DNA of 64,000 nucleotides from Populus alba (Eukaryota; Streptophyta; Magnoliopsida; Malpighiales; Salicaceae), in assembly GCF_005239225.2 (NCBI RefSeq), contig NC_133302.1, positions 2,542,001 through 2,606,000 on the forward strand. The letters run 5' to 3'. Every line of letters starts with the position of its first letter. Within the stretch, counting starts at the first letter, position 1. The translations under genes and the position numbers were made by a program. Of this stretch, positions 48,201 through 61,179 are shown one piece after another. The notes under the pieces are model-generated. The model saw only the letters and a list, made by a program, of their open reading frames with translations. It ran no database searches and was not told where the DNA came from.

Positions 48201-48375
48201 AAACTTCTTCTTCTCTAGGAAGTTCATCATCATCTCGAAAAGTATGGATTCTTGCTTGATCTAAGGCAAAATATAGATGATCAGTAAACGCCTTGCGAGT
48301 ATCTTCTCCTCTAAAACTCAAGAAGACATCATAGTGCCATTCTGGTATAGAACGAGAAGACTCTGGCTCTGCCAT
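45292..48375 (-). pseudogene. TNL-2: TIR-NBS intact, LRR disrupted
   Basis: Paralog of TNL-1. Exons: 48375-47888 (TIR; SSRWCLNELVEI with Glu 89), 47743-46654 (NB-ARC; GMPGIGKTA about 218-226, RVLVVADDV, CGGLPLAL, MHD at 486-488), 46554-46279 (LRR leader), and 46171 onward (LRR). Borders are GT-AG and in phase, so the first 618 codons are open. Exon 4 is cut by a LINE at 45824; translation would stop at 45803, giving about 740 residues with only the first few LRRs. Beyond the LINE (45446-45292) the LRR frame resumes ('LKFVRRLSLRGYS', WKRWLPTSF), then is fused to TNL-3 exon 2. The C-JID exon is absent. A shortened product is possible, so 'pseudogene' is a judgement. A GTG-initiated frame upstream (48483) is treated as non-coding. 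Confidence 0.88.
45448..45824 (-). mobile_element. 5'-truncated LINE, 377 bp
   Basis: Flanked by a perfect 19-base duplication ATTGAAGAGAGAAATTGCT (45429-45447 and 45825-45843). In minus orientation it encodes the end of a LINE ORF2 (WLMRNKVIFNDGTATFEDIF, then FFMATDTTLIMGPEGI) to TAA at 45635-45633, then a 3' untranslated part and a short poly(A) seen as the T run at 45447-45454. The truncated 5' end, the poly(A) and the long target duplication are the signature of L1-type target-primed insertion. It broke the LRR exon of TNL-2. Confidence 0.9.
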
Positions 48376-49320
48376 TTCAGCTGCAGAATTGAAGGAACAA
48401 TCAATTAGCAATTTAAGCTTAATAATGAGAAAGCATAAGACAATAGCAACTGAAGTTAAACATGAAACAAGCAAAGCTTTCACATTATTGTTATTGGTAA
48501 AGACATGAAATTAAAACAAGAAAGAAGCAAAGAAGAGTTAGCCATATATACCTGTGTATAACAAAGAGTTAGCTATGAAATTGCAGCAATCGGAGAGAGA
48601 AGTTTTGCAACTGAAGTTATTGAATCGGAGAAATGGGGTGTTCAAATCGAATCAGCAGTTCATGTATACATAGACAAACACATCTGCCTTTGCTGGGCTT
48701 TATTTATTGCGAGTGGTTCCAAATTATTACACGTTGGAAACAATATGTAATGAAAAAACAATTATTGAAACTTTGAAGTAAAATAGTAAAAGTTGGAAAA
48801 ATATCAAACAGACTCTTATAGTTAAAAGTATGTTTCCTTACAAATTATTAGCAATGCAATAATTGTCAAAGAACAAATTATTGAGCTGGAATTTAGAGTG
48901 GTAACTTTCGTGGTCGTTGCTGATATTGGAGTATGAGTGTTCTTTGGAGTACGGTTGAATTGATTTTCTAAAAATATTTTTTTTTACATAGTTTTAATGT
49001 AATAATATTAAAAATAAATTTTAAAAATAAAAAATATTATTTTAATATATTTTAAAATAAAAAATATTTTTAAAACACAATATTTATTATTTAGCTGGAA
49101 TTTAGAGTGGTAACTTTCGGTTGCTGATATTGGAGTATAAGTGTTCTTTGGAGTACGGTTGAATTAATTTTCTGAAATAATATCCATACGATACCAAGGG
49201 ACGAAAAGATATCTTTATTTGGGAATTTTTTTTCCGCTCTTTCCACATTTATCTATATTTTCCGCATCTGAAACGTTTTTTCCATGAAGCAGCTGCGCGC
49301 ATGCCAAGAAAATGAGAAAA
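48376..49320 (-). promoter_or_regulatory. TNL-2 5' flank
   Basis: Near-identical to 13340-14120 upstream of TNL-1, except for about 45 bases present only in TNL-1 (13322-13368) and an AT-rich addition at 48970-49100 here. The hydrophobic frame VKALLVSCLT...KLKLLIDC (48483-48400) runs in phase into the TIR exon but begins with GTG in place of ATG. No transcription start can be fixed by eye. Confidence 0.6.
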
Positions 49321-49897
49321 AATACAAAAGGAAAAGAAAAGAAATTCTTGAAGTTTGGGACTTCAGATTCCAGGTTTATCACTAGGAAATTTCCTGTGTA
49401 AATTACTTGAAATTTCTAGTGAAATTTACAGTCAACCTATAAATGGACTAATCAAATAATATATTCAAATAAAATCAGCGAAGACGGGGACCCAAAACAG
49501 TCCCTCCTCCGTTAACAATTCATCCAAAAGAGAGTTATACAATATTTTATTATTTGGTTCAGTAGAGACTCTTTAATTATATATATTAAAAACATAGCAT
49601 TATGTAATTCTAATACTATATTTTGAATAATTTTAGGGAAGAAATTATAATGTAATTGTAATTAAGTTTTTAGAAAATCTTACAAACAGATTCTATATCT
49701 CTTTCTTATTCTAATATTTTCATCCATCTTTTATATTCATTACAGACATATTTTATTTCTTTATGTGTTTTCTTTTTTTATTATGAATTCTTGACTTTGT
49801 TCTATTCTTTGAATTTCTTCCTAGATATATCATGACAGGAACGTGTATCATTTATTCAATCTAATTCCTATTTTCTTGTTACTATCATTTAATTTGT

Positions 49898-49928
<31 letters not shown>

Positions 49929-50904
49929 CAGAAAAATAAATATTTTTTTATAATTTACATGATGTATTGTTTACGATTAAAACCATGATATGTTTAAAGA
50001 TATTAAAAAATCACAATTTAATTATTTTTTATATACGATCCCATCAATAATTGTGTAATCACATCTTTTATCAATTTTATTTCAAACATAGTTTATGCTA
50101 GAAAATAAATAATTATTCAATATTGATGACCTATAATAAATATCATATCGAAGATTAATAATAAATTTTATATAATTTGCACAGAATTTTCTTATTCTTG
50201 CTAATTAATCCCAGAGCGAGCTTCCATGAAACTTAAAGCAGGATTTTGTATAATTTGCACAGGATTTTCTCTAATTGAACTTAATTCACTAAAAAAGTTC
50301 ATCATCTTTCTTGCAAATTATTAGCAATGCAATAATCATAATTATAAAAGGTAAAAGGTAACAGTACGTAGAGGAAAAAAAGCAAAGAAATTTCTCAAGC
50401 GTGTAGTGCTGGTAAATATTGAGCTGGAACATTCGTGGTGGATGCAACAGCTGGGTCCCACATGTTAACATTATTGAGGTCCTCAATATTGTTCTGTCTT
50501 AGACCGTTCTTCTCTCTGTACTTTTAATTTACAATTTATACAAAACAGCTACACCATATTTTTTAATTTTTAAATATTAAAAAACATTATTCCACTACTA
50601 TTCCACGAAACTTGAAAAATATGTGAACGACATCTATAAACTGTTTTATAACTCAATCCTGGCAAATAACTCCTCTAGTAACCCTGGTTAATTAATTTAT
50701 TTACTTTGGTCGACAAGCTTGAGTTTTTATTCAAGTAATCAACTAGTAAGGGGTTTTATTTCTTATAGTTATTAATTAAAACAATTATTTATATGATCAA
50801 CTGGATTAGGGATTTGAGAGATGAATATTATGTTCCAATATGAATATTTATTACATCCAAAATAAACATCTCTTACTTGGCCATGAGCTTTTGTATCAAA
50901 CTGC
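49321..50904. other. Spacer tract B, first part
   Basis: No gene. R4 copy at 49372-49510, AT microsatellite at 49899-49925, module R6 ('attttcttattcttgctaattaatccc') about 50100-50300, R1 piece at 50318-50520. The order R4, AT repeat, R6, R1 is the same as at 25398-26560 in spacer tract A, so these two stretches are homologous. Confidence 0.6.
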
Positions 50905-51090
50905 AGAATAACACCCTTCCCTTGCTGCTGTCAAATCTGTAAAAGTGCTTTTAGCATTATCAATTCCAATCAAAACAGCCATAACGAGCTATAACTGCGT
51001 GAAAATCATATTTTGCCCAGAATGATAGAGATCAACCCAGCGAAAAGCTATCACCAGCAATATCAGCTTTATAGCGCAGTAAGGATATTA
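50905..51090 (-). pseudogene. LINE ORF1-like relic, copy 1
   Basis: Same sequence as 58899-59108, with a deletion and stops. In minus orientation it keeps 'SLSFWAKYDFHAVIARYG'. The pattern (FW..DDF..V..RYG..I.ID) resembles the DUF4283-type domain of plant L1 ORF1 proteins. It is followed by an R5 module (51100-51340). Confidence 0.5.
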
Positions 51091-51354
51091 TTTTATAAAT
51101 TAACATTTACTTTTAACACATTAAGAATGGTCAATGTAAAATTTGATTAAAGGACTTACTTTCTTAAATTATACCAAAATTAATCCATAGATATTATTTT
51201 ATTATAATAAAAGGAGCCTAAGAGGGTAAGCAAAGTGACAGTGCAAACAGTATACAACATTTGTTTTTAAGTCCTAGCCCAGATTGTCTCAGAATACAAA
51301 CTATGTTACAGACGCCAATTCTTGGATCCTTTATTTTTTTTTTCTTTTTTTATT

Positions 51355-53008
51355 TAATATAAGAATTTTTAGGATAATAAATATTTTTTTCTGTCATTTT
51401 TATTTAGTTTAAAACTTTTATTTATTTCTATTCAATATTATTAAAACTTATTTTTTTCTACTTGAAAAGAATAATTTTTTTATTTTATTTTTTTATTCAA
51501 TATTATCAGGTTTTCTAGTTTTTATATTTAAAAAATTAATATCTTTTCTATTTACTTGTTTCTATTCAGATCCTTTGCAAAAGTTTCCACAACAACTGAG
51601 TCCACACGTTAACATTATTGAGGTCGAACAGGTATCTTACTGCTATCAAACTCTTCCAAGCTATTGTTGACCACTGTACCATTATTATTTTTTTCCTGAA
51701 CCGTTCTTCTCTCTGTGATATCACTGTAACAACTTATTAAAAGCAGTGTAAAGCGTTAAAAACACAGGTATCATGAAGTGATATAAAGTTTCGTTTGTTA
51801 TAAAAGTATGTCAATAATGAATGATATATGTCATAATTTAATTTTTTACCCAGATTTTTATCCAAATTTTTTTTTTCATTAAATTTATTCATAATTATCA
51901 AGCTTGAGTCGGTGTCGACTCAGTCAAGAAGCTGAGTCTCAAGTTATAAGGATTGACTTAGGTCAATTAGGAAAAATTTAAAAAAAAATATTTAGATTTT
52001 AATATTTAATATAAAAAAATTAAGAAACAATTCATGTAGATATAAGTTATACATGTTATAAATAATAAAGTTTAAAAAGATTATTTCAAAAGATTTTTTT
52101 TATTTCACATTGAAAAGATAATATCTTATTTTTTAAAAATTGAAGTATTTAAATTAAAAAGCTTTTTTATTCTATATTAAAAAACCATAATTTTTTTTCT
52201 AGTAAACATAGAGTATATATACTAAAAGGTTTCAAAATCCCACATTAAAAAAAATAAAACATTCTTCTAATATTTATATACTGAACTTTGAAATGAGTTA
52301 GTAATCAACTAAAAAAATATATAAAAAAAATAAAGGGCTCTAACTAGAAGAAAAAACACATTTAAAAAAAAAATATAGAGATCTCTAGCTAGAAGGAAAA
52401 ACACATTTGAAAAAAAAAATGGGTTTCTACCAGGTTTTGTTAGGTCACCCGGGTTCCAGATCTACTCGGTGGGTTGACTGGTTTTCTCTTGGTCAACTGC
52501 AGGCCCGAGTTTTCAATAAAACAGACCCAGTATTGTTATCCAATTTTGGACCTATCTTTTTTATAATTTTTCTGAAAAATTCAAAACTAACAAAAATACA
52601 ATGAAAACCCAACAAAATATATTCTTGATATATTTGTATTGTTTTTAGTATTTTTTAGTGTTATATTAAAAAAAATTTAAATTTTCAAAGGTTTTTCTGA
52701 ACCGGTTCGATATTATTTTTAAAAATCATTGATTTTTTTTATGAAGTCAATGTGATATTGCTTGTTTTTTTCTAAAAAAATTCAAAAATACAAAAAAAAA
52801 ATCAAAATTTGTAAAAAAAAAAAAAAGTTGAGGAAGAACCTAACAATATTTTACTTATAAATAAAGGTTCTCACAACGCATAAAAAAAGAGTAATGAGGC
52901 AGTTTTAGATAGAAAATTGAGGAAACCCAAAGAAACTCTAAAAGAACCCAATCTTTTTATCTTCTCTAAGCCAGCCGCCGCCCCCCCATTTCCTTGCCCA
53001 AAAACAGA
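51355..53008 (+). repeat. Duplicated block X, copy 2
   Basis: Matches 19160-20804 along its length in the same orientation, ending where the shared run 'aaaacagaacc' stops. Contains an R1 module at 51565-51850. After 53008 the two copies differ completely; here a GC-richer stretch (53010-53150) follows that is absent from copy 1. Confidence 0.75.
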
Positions 53009-56000
53009 ACCAGAGAGCCAAAGCCGTTTCCATTTACATTTCCAGACCCCCACAAACAGAAGACCCCTTGGCCTCCGTTCCCATCTTCCTCCTTTCCCTG
53101 ACCTCTCCTTCATCTCCCTCTCCCAGCCGTCTCTACCATTCCTTTGGTAATGGTTGCAAGTTGCAACGACTTGGTAATTAACATTTACTTTTAACACATT
53201 GAAGATGGTCACTCTAAAATTTGATTTCAGCGTAGAGGGATAAAAAAAAAGGAAATTTCTCAAGCGTTAAAAACAGCAAGGAAAGAGAGAGAGGACCCCC
53301 TTGTCCTCTCTTTCTCTCTCACTCATACTGATTGAAAATCAAAATGGGGTGTTTGCTTTTTTCATCAAGTAAGCCATGTAAAGATGGGAAAGGGCACAAG
53401 AAAAAAAAATATTTTCTAAATTGATACAACTAAAAAATAATCCTTAAATTAACACAATTATATAATACACACAAATACTTTGCAAATTTCATTTTTCTTC
53501 CTGCAGATCCTTTGCAAAGTTTGCGCAACAACTGGGTCCACGCGTTTACAAAAGCTCTCATAGTGGATACGATGGTGATGGTCCTCATGGACTGCTACTG
53601 CTTTTGCTTCTCATCATTAGCCATGCCAAAAAACTTTGTGTTATTTTCCACATAACAAATTAGATTATATAGTTACCTAACAAATAATAAAATGAATACC
53701 CTCGAACTCTTTTTTTTTATTATTATTATTTTATCTTTATAGCCTAAATTAATACCCAATTACTTTTTTATGAAGAAAAATTAATTTATATTATTGTTAA
53801 CATAATTTTTCAAATTAAGGCATTTTTAATTTAAACCTACACAATTACGCATTGAAATTTACTTATCGGTAATTTTGTGGTAGGCACAGATGTTACTTAA
53901 AGTTTCCATGATAAAAAGAAAATAGAAGGAAATTGAGAAAGTTTCTCGCAAATTATTAGCAAAGCAATAAATGTCAAAGAGCAAGCAATGATCGCTAAAA
54001 TAAATTATTGAGCTGTAATTTAGAGTAGTAATTTCGTGGTGGTTGCTGAGGGAGCATGGGTGTGTTTTGGAGTCCAGTAAAATTATATTTTTTAAAATAT
54101 TTTGAAATTTTTTATTGTTCTAATATATGATATTAAAATAATTTTTTTAAAAAAAGTAATATTTTAATATATTTCAAAAATATTTTAAAATATAATATCT
54201 ATTACACTCTCAAAATTGTATATATCTTGTTTTATAGCATCTAATAGTTTTTTTTTTTTTTGACGACTAAAGCAGCGTAAAACGTTGAAAGAAGGTGTAT
54301 ATTAAAATCATGTTACTTCTAAGATCGAAAAATAGCATCTAATTGTATATATCTTGTTACTTTTAATAAATTCAAATGATGTACAGTACATCTATTAAAA
54401 TCGTTTTTCTTCCTGCAGAGTGCAGATCCTCTGCAAAGTTTCCACAACAACTGGGTCCACGTGTTACTGATTCCAAACTCTTCCAAGCTATTGTTAACCA
54501 ATGTACCGAAAACACAAAAAAGAAAAAATCAAACACAGATTTTGCTTCAACTCCATTATTGTTTTTTCTTGAACCGTTCCTCTCTGTGCTTTTACTCTAA
54601 CAATTTATTAAAGCAGTGTAAAGCGTTGAAAACATGGGTATGATTAAGTGGCATAAAATTTCGTGTTTGTAATAAGAGTATGTCAATAATTAGTGATATA
54701 TGTTATAATTTAATTCTTTACCTTTGATTTTTATAGAAACAAAAAATTATGTTTTTTCAATAAATTTACTCATAGTTATTGAACCCAACTTGAAATTAAC
54801 CAGACTAAAAAATAAAGTCTTGGATTACACAAATTGATCAAGGTCAACCCGAAAAAATAAAATAAAAATTTAATTTTTAATATTTCATATGAAAAAAATT
54901 AAAGAAACAATTCATATGAATATATGTTATACATGTTGTATATATAAAAGATTATTTCAAAAGGTTTTTTTTTTATCTCATATTAAAAAAGATATTATCT
55001 TATTTTTTAAAATTAAAGTATTTAAACCAAAAGTATTTTTTTTATTCCACATAAAAAAAAATATTTTTCTAATATTTATATAGTGAACTTTGAAATGGGT
55101 TAGTAACTAATAGAAAAATATTAAAAAAAAAAGTCTCTAACTAGAAGAAAAAAAACATATTTTAAAAAACAAAACGGGTCTCCACCGGGTTTTTCTAGTT
55201 TTCGCATATAGCTTTAGTTCACATCACAAATTATTATTATTATTATTTTTGATAGATATAACATATAATAAATGAGATTTTAATATAAGAACTATTGGGA
55301 TAATACATATTTTCTCAGTTTTTTTATTTGTTTTTAATTTAGTTTAGAAATTTTAATTTTTCTTATTTACTATTATTAAAATTTTATGATTTTGTTTCTA
55401 CTTAGGAATAGTTTTTCTATTTTATTTTTTTATTAAATATTATCAAGCTCTTTGGAAACAGAGTTTGATATTTTGATGATTTAATAAAGAGATTCCTATA
55501 AGAGATTATATACTATGCTTAGGGTTTTCTCAAGCCCTTTTCAGAGAACGAATATTATTTCTTGAAAATTATTAGTAATGCAATAATTATAATTATGAAA
55601 GATAAAAAGGAAACACGTACAGGGAAAAAAAAAAGCAAGGAAATTTCTCAAGCTCGTATTGGCAGATATTGAGCTGGAATTTACGTATTGGTAATTTCAT
55701 GGTAGGTGCGATTGACAAAATTATTGAGGTCGCTACAGATAATTAAAAAAAGATTTTGCTTCAACACACCTTTCTGTCAATGGCCATATGTCTTGAGACT
55801 CATATGTATCAGGTTAGCTGGAGAGTAGCTGGAGAGTAAAGCAAGGATATTGAAATGAGGTTAAAAGGATATGCTTTATATTCATTTTCCGGCCGAGAAA
55901 GCACCACGAAACTAGGAATTTCTACTGCTAATTTTGATGTAAATTTCCACAAACCTATTTTCATAGCCTGGCTTCTTTCTTCTCCAAAAAAAGACTCTGA

Positions 56001-56640
56001 TTAGGCGTGTCAAAAATTATGACTTCCCAGCAATACTTCACAGATACTCCGATACCATGTTAATTCCATAATATATATTTATATATGTACTAAAAGATTT
56101 CTTTTTATCTTGTTTTCCATGATATTTATATAGTGGTGAAATTGGGGGTAGGTTGTGGAGAACGTGCATTAGTGCTTTTATTTGCATTGAGTAAGCCATG
56201 TAAAGAAGGGAAAGGGAACAAGAAAGATGGGGTGGGGATTGTTTCCTTTTGCTTTTTTTTTTTTTTTTTTTCTTTAATTTCTCTCTTGGATGTTTGAAAA
56301 ACTTTATGACAAGAAAGGGAATGTCTTTTAGCGTTCCTTTCGTGGGATCTGATGAGCTGGAGGATACTGTCCTCACTGGTTGTTTCCTTTTGCTCCTTTT
56401 AATTTCTCTCACAATATTGGAAGTTTGAAAAAACCTTGTGACAATCAACACTGCACACTTGGAATGTCTTTTCCAAGGAAGCGAAGGGATCTTTCAACAA
56501 TAAGAGAAATGAGAACAATAACAGGGCAAACCGCTGCCACAACGCATATGGGAGTGTACTCTAATGTAAGGATGGCAACGTATAAAATGAAGGAAGAATT
56601 AATTTATTTTACTTTTTAATGGAAATAATCATTTTATTCT
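53009..56640. other. Spacer tract B, middle part
   Basis: No gene. Modules: R5 piece 53175-53225, R2 53295-53410, R1 pieces 53500-53550, 53940-54060, 54400-54720 and 55560-55740, R2 56185-56350, the coding-like repeat copy 2 at 56467-56575 (PRKRRDLSTIREMRT). Positions 54720-55200 are a diverged relative of block X. The proline- and serine-rich open frame at 52917-53150 lies in the GC-richer stretch after block X and has no recognised domain. Confidence 0.5.
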
Positions 56641-56654
56641 TGATTTGTTTTTAT

Positions 56655-57400
56655 TTGATGGTTTTTTTTGTTAGCACTATCAAACTCTGTTCATCATAAA
56701 ATTTTAACTATATTTTATTCAATATATTTTAAGATCTCTCGTAAAATTCCAGTTCAATCTAATGGTTGGATTGAAAATTACACTTAATAACATAAAACTA
56801 GTTAAATTGTTATTTTTTATCAAATTTTGAATTTTTCAAAATAATCTGAAATTTTAATCCAAATTAAAACATTATATTAGAAGGCTCCACGTAAATTTTA
56901 AATTTTTTTAATAACTCAATTAAGAATTATAATTTTTTTTATATAAAACTAGTCAAAAAATATTAATAAAATCTTAATATAGATTATAGCGCACCCAAGC
57001 CTTGAACATGTCTCCGACCTTGCACTGAGGTCGTCCCTCATCCTGCCATAATGCTGTTATGTTAATGTATTACTGCTGCTGCTGGTGGTATTCTTCAAAT
57101 CTTCTTTCTTGAATTGGCTTAGGTTGGATGCATACAACAAATGAGATGGGATCAGCGGAAGATCTGCAGGCTAAACTTTATGTTTAAGAAAAATTATATT
57201 TTAAAAATTATTTTTAATATCAATATATTAAAAATGATTTAAAAATATTTAAAAAAATATTATTTTAAAATAAAAAAAAAATTATTTTTAATGTTTTTAA
57301 AAAATATTTTTAAAATACAAAAATAAATAGTATTTACATCAAATTTTTATTGTTGTTGTTGTTGTTATTTTTAGCATCGTCTCCATCACACTTAAACTAA
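56655..57400 (+). repeat. Repeat module R3 copy 2
   Basis: Long copy of the family at 22880-23600, same orientation. In both places it is followed by 'ctaccaaatttggaaa...gaaagaaaaaactttattta' (23640 and 57436) and preceded by an R2 copy, so a stretch of at least 1 kb is shared between the two tracts. Confidence 0.7.
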
Positions 57401-58898
57401 AACAAAACCTAATCAGCGATGAGGAGGTTTTCGGGCTACCAAATTTGGAAATGGAAAGAAAAAACTTTATTTATTTATTTTGGTTCTTAAAAAACATAGT
57501 AAACAAGTAATTGACTGTGAATTTCTTTTTGAAAACAAAACCAATTTTTTTTTATATATATATATTAACATATTAAAATCATTAAAAAAAGTAGGGAAAG
57601 AGAGAGGACCCGCTTGTCCTCTCTTTCTTACTCATACTGATTGAAAATCAAATACTAGTCATGTAAAGAAGGGAAAGCGCACAAGAAAGATGGGTTGGGG
57701 GTTGTTTCCTTTTGCTCTTTTTATTTTTATTTATCTCTCTATATTGAAAATTTGAAAAACTTAATGACAATAATACACGAAAAGTACTTTTTGATAGCTC
57801 TTCAAAACTTTATGACAAGAAAGGGAATGTCTTTTTGCGTTCCTTTCGTAGTGAAAACATTTTTATTAAAGCGATCCAGCGCGACAGGTTCACCATTCTT
57901 CACCTAGTGCTATTATTGTAACAATTTATTAAAGCGATGCCAACACTAACTTTTATTTGTTTCTTTTTGCCAAAGCCATTACATCTAATAATAGAAAGTG
58001 GCATAAAGCTCTCACAGTAGTTCCCACTTTCACACCACTTTCCACTCGGAAAGGACGAAAGCATTCTAACCATTTGTTATTACTTATATATATCAGAAAA
58101 ATAAATATTTTTTTTTATAATTTACATGATGTACCTAAAACCATGACATGTTTTAAAAATAATTAAAAAATCTCAATTTAATTATTTTTATATACAATCT
58201 CATCAATAATTGTGTAATCATGTCTTTTATCAATTTTATTTCAAACAAAGTTTATGCTAGAAAATAAATCATTATTCAATATTTGATGACCTATAATAAA
58301 TATCATATCGATGATTAATAATAAATTTTATATAATTGGCACAGAATTTTCTTATTCTCGCTAATTAATCCCAGAACGAGGTTTCAAGAACTTAAAGCAG
58401 GATTTTGTATAATTTGCACAGGATTTTCTATAATTAAACTTAATTAATTCACTAAAAAATATTCATCATTTTTCTTGCAAATTATTAGCAATGCAAACCA
58501 AAATAGGTAAAGATCTCAAGGACCAAGGTCATTGTGAATTGCATTAGCTGCCAAAACATATCCCACCGCAATAATCTCCGGAAACATACATTAAAGAAAT
58601 AAGTGCTTTACCTGACAATGAAACAACATGGTCAATACTGTTCTCCTCGAAAATAATCTCCTTCCGAGTTCTGCATATTAAGGAACCATTTGGGAATGCG
58701 ATTGAACTATATTCTTATAAAATTTAAATTTTTTTTTGATAAAATTTAATACGGTTTGTATATTTTGGATCGTTTTGATGTAATGATATAAAAAATAATT
58801 TTTTAAAAATAATAAAAAAAAAAACATCATTGACATTCATTTCGATATGAAAAGCTATTTGAAAAACAACCACTACCACACTGTCAAACATACATAGT
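57401..58898. other. Spacer tract B, R2 and R6 modules
   Basis: No gene. R2 at 57600-57860; a stretch 57930-58065 ('actaacttttatttgtttc...ccactttcacaccactttccact') repeated at 60778-60890; R6 at 58100-58480; an R1 stub at 58478-58497. Positions 58500-58680 differ from the modules and on the minus strand read CRTRKEIIFEENSIDHVVSL, which may be a scrap of LINE ORF2; too short to be sure. Confidence 0.5.
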
Positions 58899-59108
58899 CT
58901 AACACCCTTTACTCGCTGCTGTCAAATCTGTAAAAGTGCTTTTAGCATTATCAATTCCAATCAAATAGCCATAACGAGCTATAACTGCGTGAAAATCATC
59001 TTTTGCCCAGAATGATAGAGATAAACCAAAGAGATCAACCCAGCAAAAGCTATCAACAGCAATATCTGCTTTATTGCGCAGTAATGATATTATTTTATAA
59101 ATTAACAT
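58899..59108 (-). pseudogene. LINE ORF1-like relic, copy 2
   Basis: The more complete copy: an open frame with 'DSFCWVDLFGLSLSFWAKDD' and 'FHAVIARYGYLIGIDNAKS'. This resembles the DUF4283-type N-terminal domain of plant L1-like ORF1 proteins (WV...G.PL..W....F..I...G..I.ID). It ends at AT-rich sequence on both sides and is followed by R5 (59100-59370). The same pair, relic then R5, occurs at 50905-51340. Confidence 0.55.
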
Positions 59109-61179
59109 TTACTTTTAACACATTGAGGATGGTCAATCTAAAATTTGATTAAAGGACTTACTTTCTTAAATTATACCAAAATTAATCCATAGATATTATT
59201 TTATTATAATAAAAACCTAAAGAGGGTGGAGGCCTTTTCTAATTAATATAGATAAGCAAAGGGACAGTGCAAACAGTATACAACATTTGTTTCAAGTCCT
59301 AGCCCAGATTGGCTCACAATACAAACTATGTTACAGAGGCCAATTCTTGAATCCTTGATTTTGCTAAAAATTGGATTGATAACTAAAACTGATCTTTTTC
59401 GGTTATAATGTTTTTATTTTTGCTTTTTTCTTTATTTTTTCTTTATAATTAATTTTTTTTGTTCGATTTAGTTTATTAATATTAATTTTTTATATATATT
59501 TAGTTATCACACTCTCATTATACGAATTTTTAGGTTTGACAAAATTAACCCAGTTGATTTAGATTTTGTTTTTTTAATTAGTTTTTTTTCTTTTAATTTT
59601 AATTTTTTAATATCGATTTGATTAAAAATCAAACAAAGATTTTGATTCCCCTCCATTATTGTTCTCTCTTGAACGTTCTTCTTTTACAGGTAATTAGAGT
59701 TTTCCGGTGAAAAACAATATTTTCTAAATTAATACAACTAAAAAATAATCCTTAAATTAACACAATTATATAATACCCACAAATACTTTGCAAATTTCAT
59801 TTTTCTTCCTGCAGATCCTTTGCAAAGTTTCCACACCAACTGGGTCCACGCGTTTACAAAAGCTCTCATAGTGGATACGATGGTGATTGTCCTCATGGAC
59901 TGCTACTGCTTTTGCTTCTCACCAATAGCCATGCCATAATATATTTATATAGTGCTTTCTTTTTGATTGAGTAAGCCATGTAAAGAAGGAAAAGGGAACA
60001 AGAAAGATGGGGTGGGGGTTGTTTCCTTTTGCTTCTTTTTTTTTTTTTTTTTTTAATTTCTCTCTCTACATTGGAAGTTTGAAAAAATTTATGACAATAA
60101 TGTACGAAAGTACTTTTTGATGGGCGTTCTATTTCAAAAACTTTATGACAAGAAAGGGAATGTCTTTCTGCGTTCCTTTCGTGTGATCCTGGAGGATAAT
60201 AATCTTCATTTCAATAACCTTATACACACAGATAATGAGTACAATTCTATTACTCTGTTTATTTATTTAGTTTAGAAATTTTATGTATTTTTATTCAATA
60301 TTATTAAACTTTTATATTTTTTTCTACTTGAAAAGAATAATTTTTCTATATAGTTTTTTTATTTTAAAATAATAGTTTTTTTTCTATATATTCAGAGAAA
60401 GAATTCTCTCTTGCAAATTATTAATTAGCAATGCAATCATTTTTCTTCCTCTGCAAAGTTTCCATAACAACTGGGTCCACGCGTTAGCATTATTGAGGTC
60501 GAAAAGGTTACTGCTATTATTTTTCTATTCAGTGAAAGAATTCTCTCTTGCAAATTATTAGCAATGCAATCATTTTTCTTCCTCGAGATCCTTTGCAAAG
60601 TTTCCAAAGTAACTGGGTCCGCGCGCTAACATTACTGAAGTCGAAGTAACAAAGATTTTGATCCAGAGATTGGTTTTGAAAAGCAATGAAGGCTGCTTCT
60701 TTCTAAAAACATTCAGACTTCTTTGTGTCAATCAATCCAAGGCAACCATGTAAGACTCTTGGGCTAAAGCTGTGCGAACACTAACTTTTATTTGTTTCTT
60801 TTTGCCAAAGCTATTACGTCTAAGATAGAAAGTGGCATAAGGCTCTCACAGTACTTCCCACTTTCACACCACTTTCCACTCAGAAAAGGACTAAAGCATT
60901 CTAAACATGGTTTTCTTGTTATTTTTTTTCCAGCCGAGGAATTTTATCAAACACCTGATACGCGTCATTAAGAAATTAACAGTAGGATAAAGGGATTTCA
61001 GGGGCGGCAAGGGCCGAATGATAACTGCTGCCACCTAAAGATAGAAAGTAGCATAAATGGTTGTAAATCAAAGCTATTTTATCTTTAAGTCTTCTGTCCA
61101 GTCGAGTTCTATTGTATATCCGAAATGATAACTGCTGCCACCTAAAGATAGAAAGTAGCATAAAGCTCTCATAGAAAGT
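59109..61179. other. Spacer tract B, last part
   Basis: No gene. R5 59100-59370, R7 and R1 pieces 59760-59935, R2 59960-60190, two R1 copies 60408-60520 and 60545-60660. A 40-base string 'aatgataactgctgccacc...gtagcataaa' is present twice, at about 61017 and 61121. Confidence 0.5.

Noticed and set aside
48376..48483. N-terminal extension of TNL-2 as part of the coding sequence
   Set aside because: The frame begins with GTG, no in-frame ATG precedes it, and the TNL-1 counterpart is closed by a stop. The ATG at 48375 matches the start of other TNLs. Kept as a finding only.
14686..60660. The many copies of 'gcaaattattagcaatgcaat' as a CRISPR-like array
   Set aside because: Spacing is irregular over tens of kilobases, similarity extends beyond the repeat into long modules, and the setting is a plant nuclear genome.
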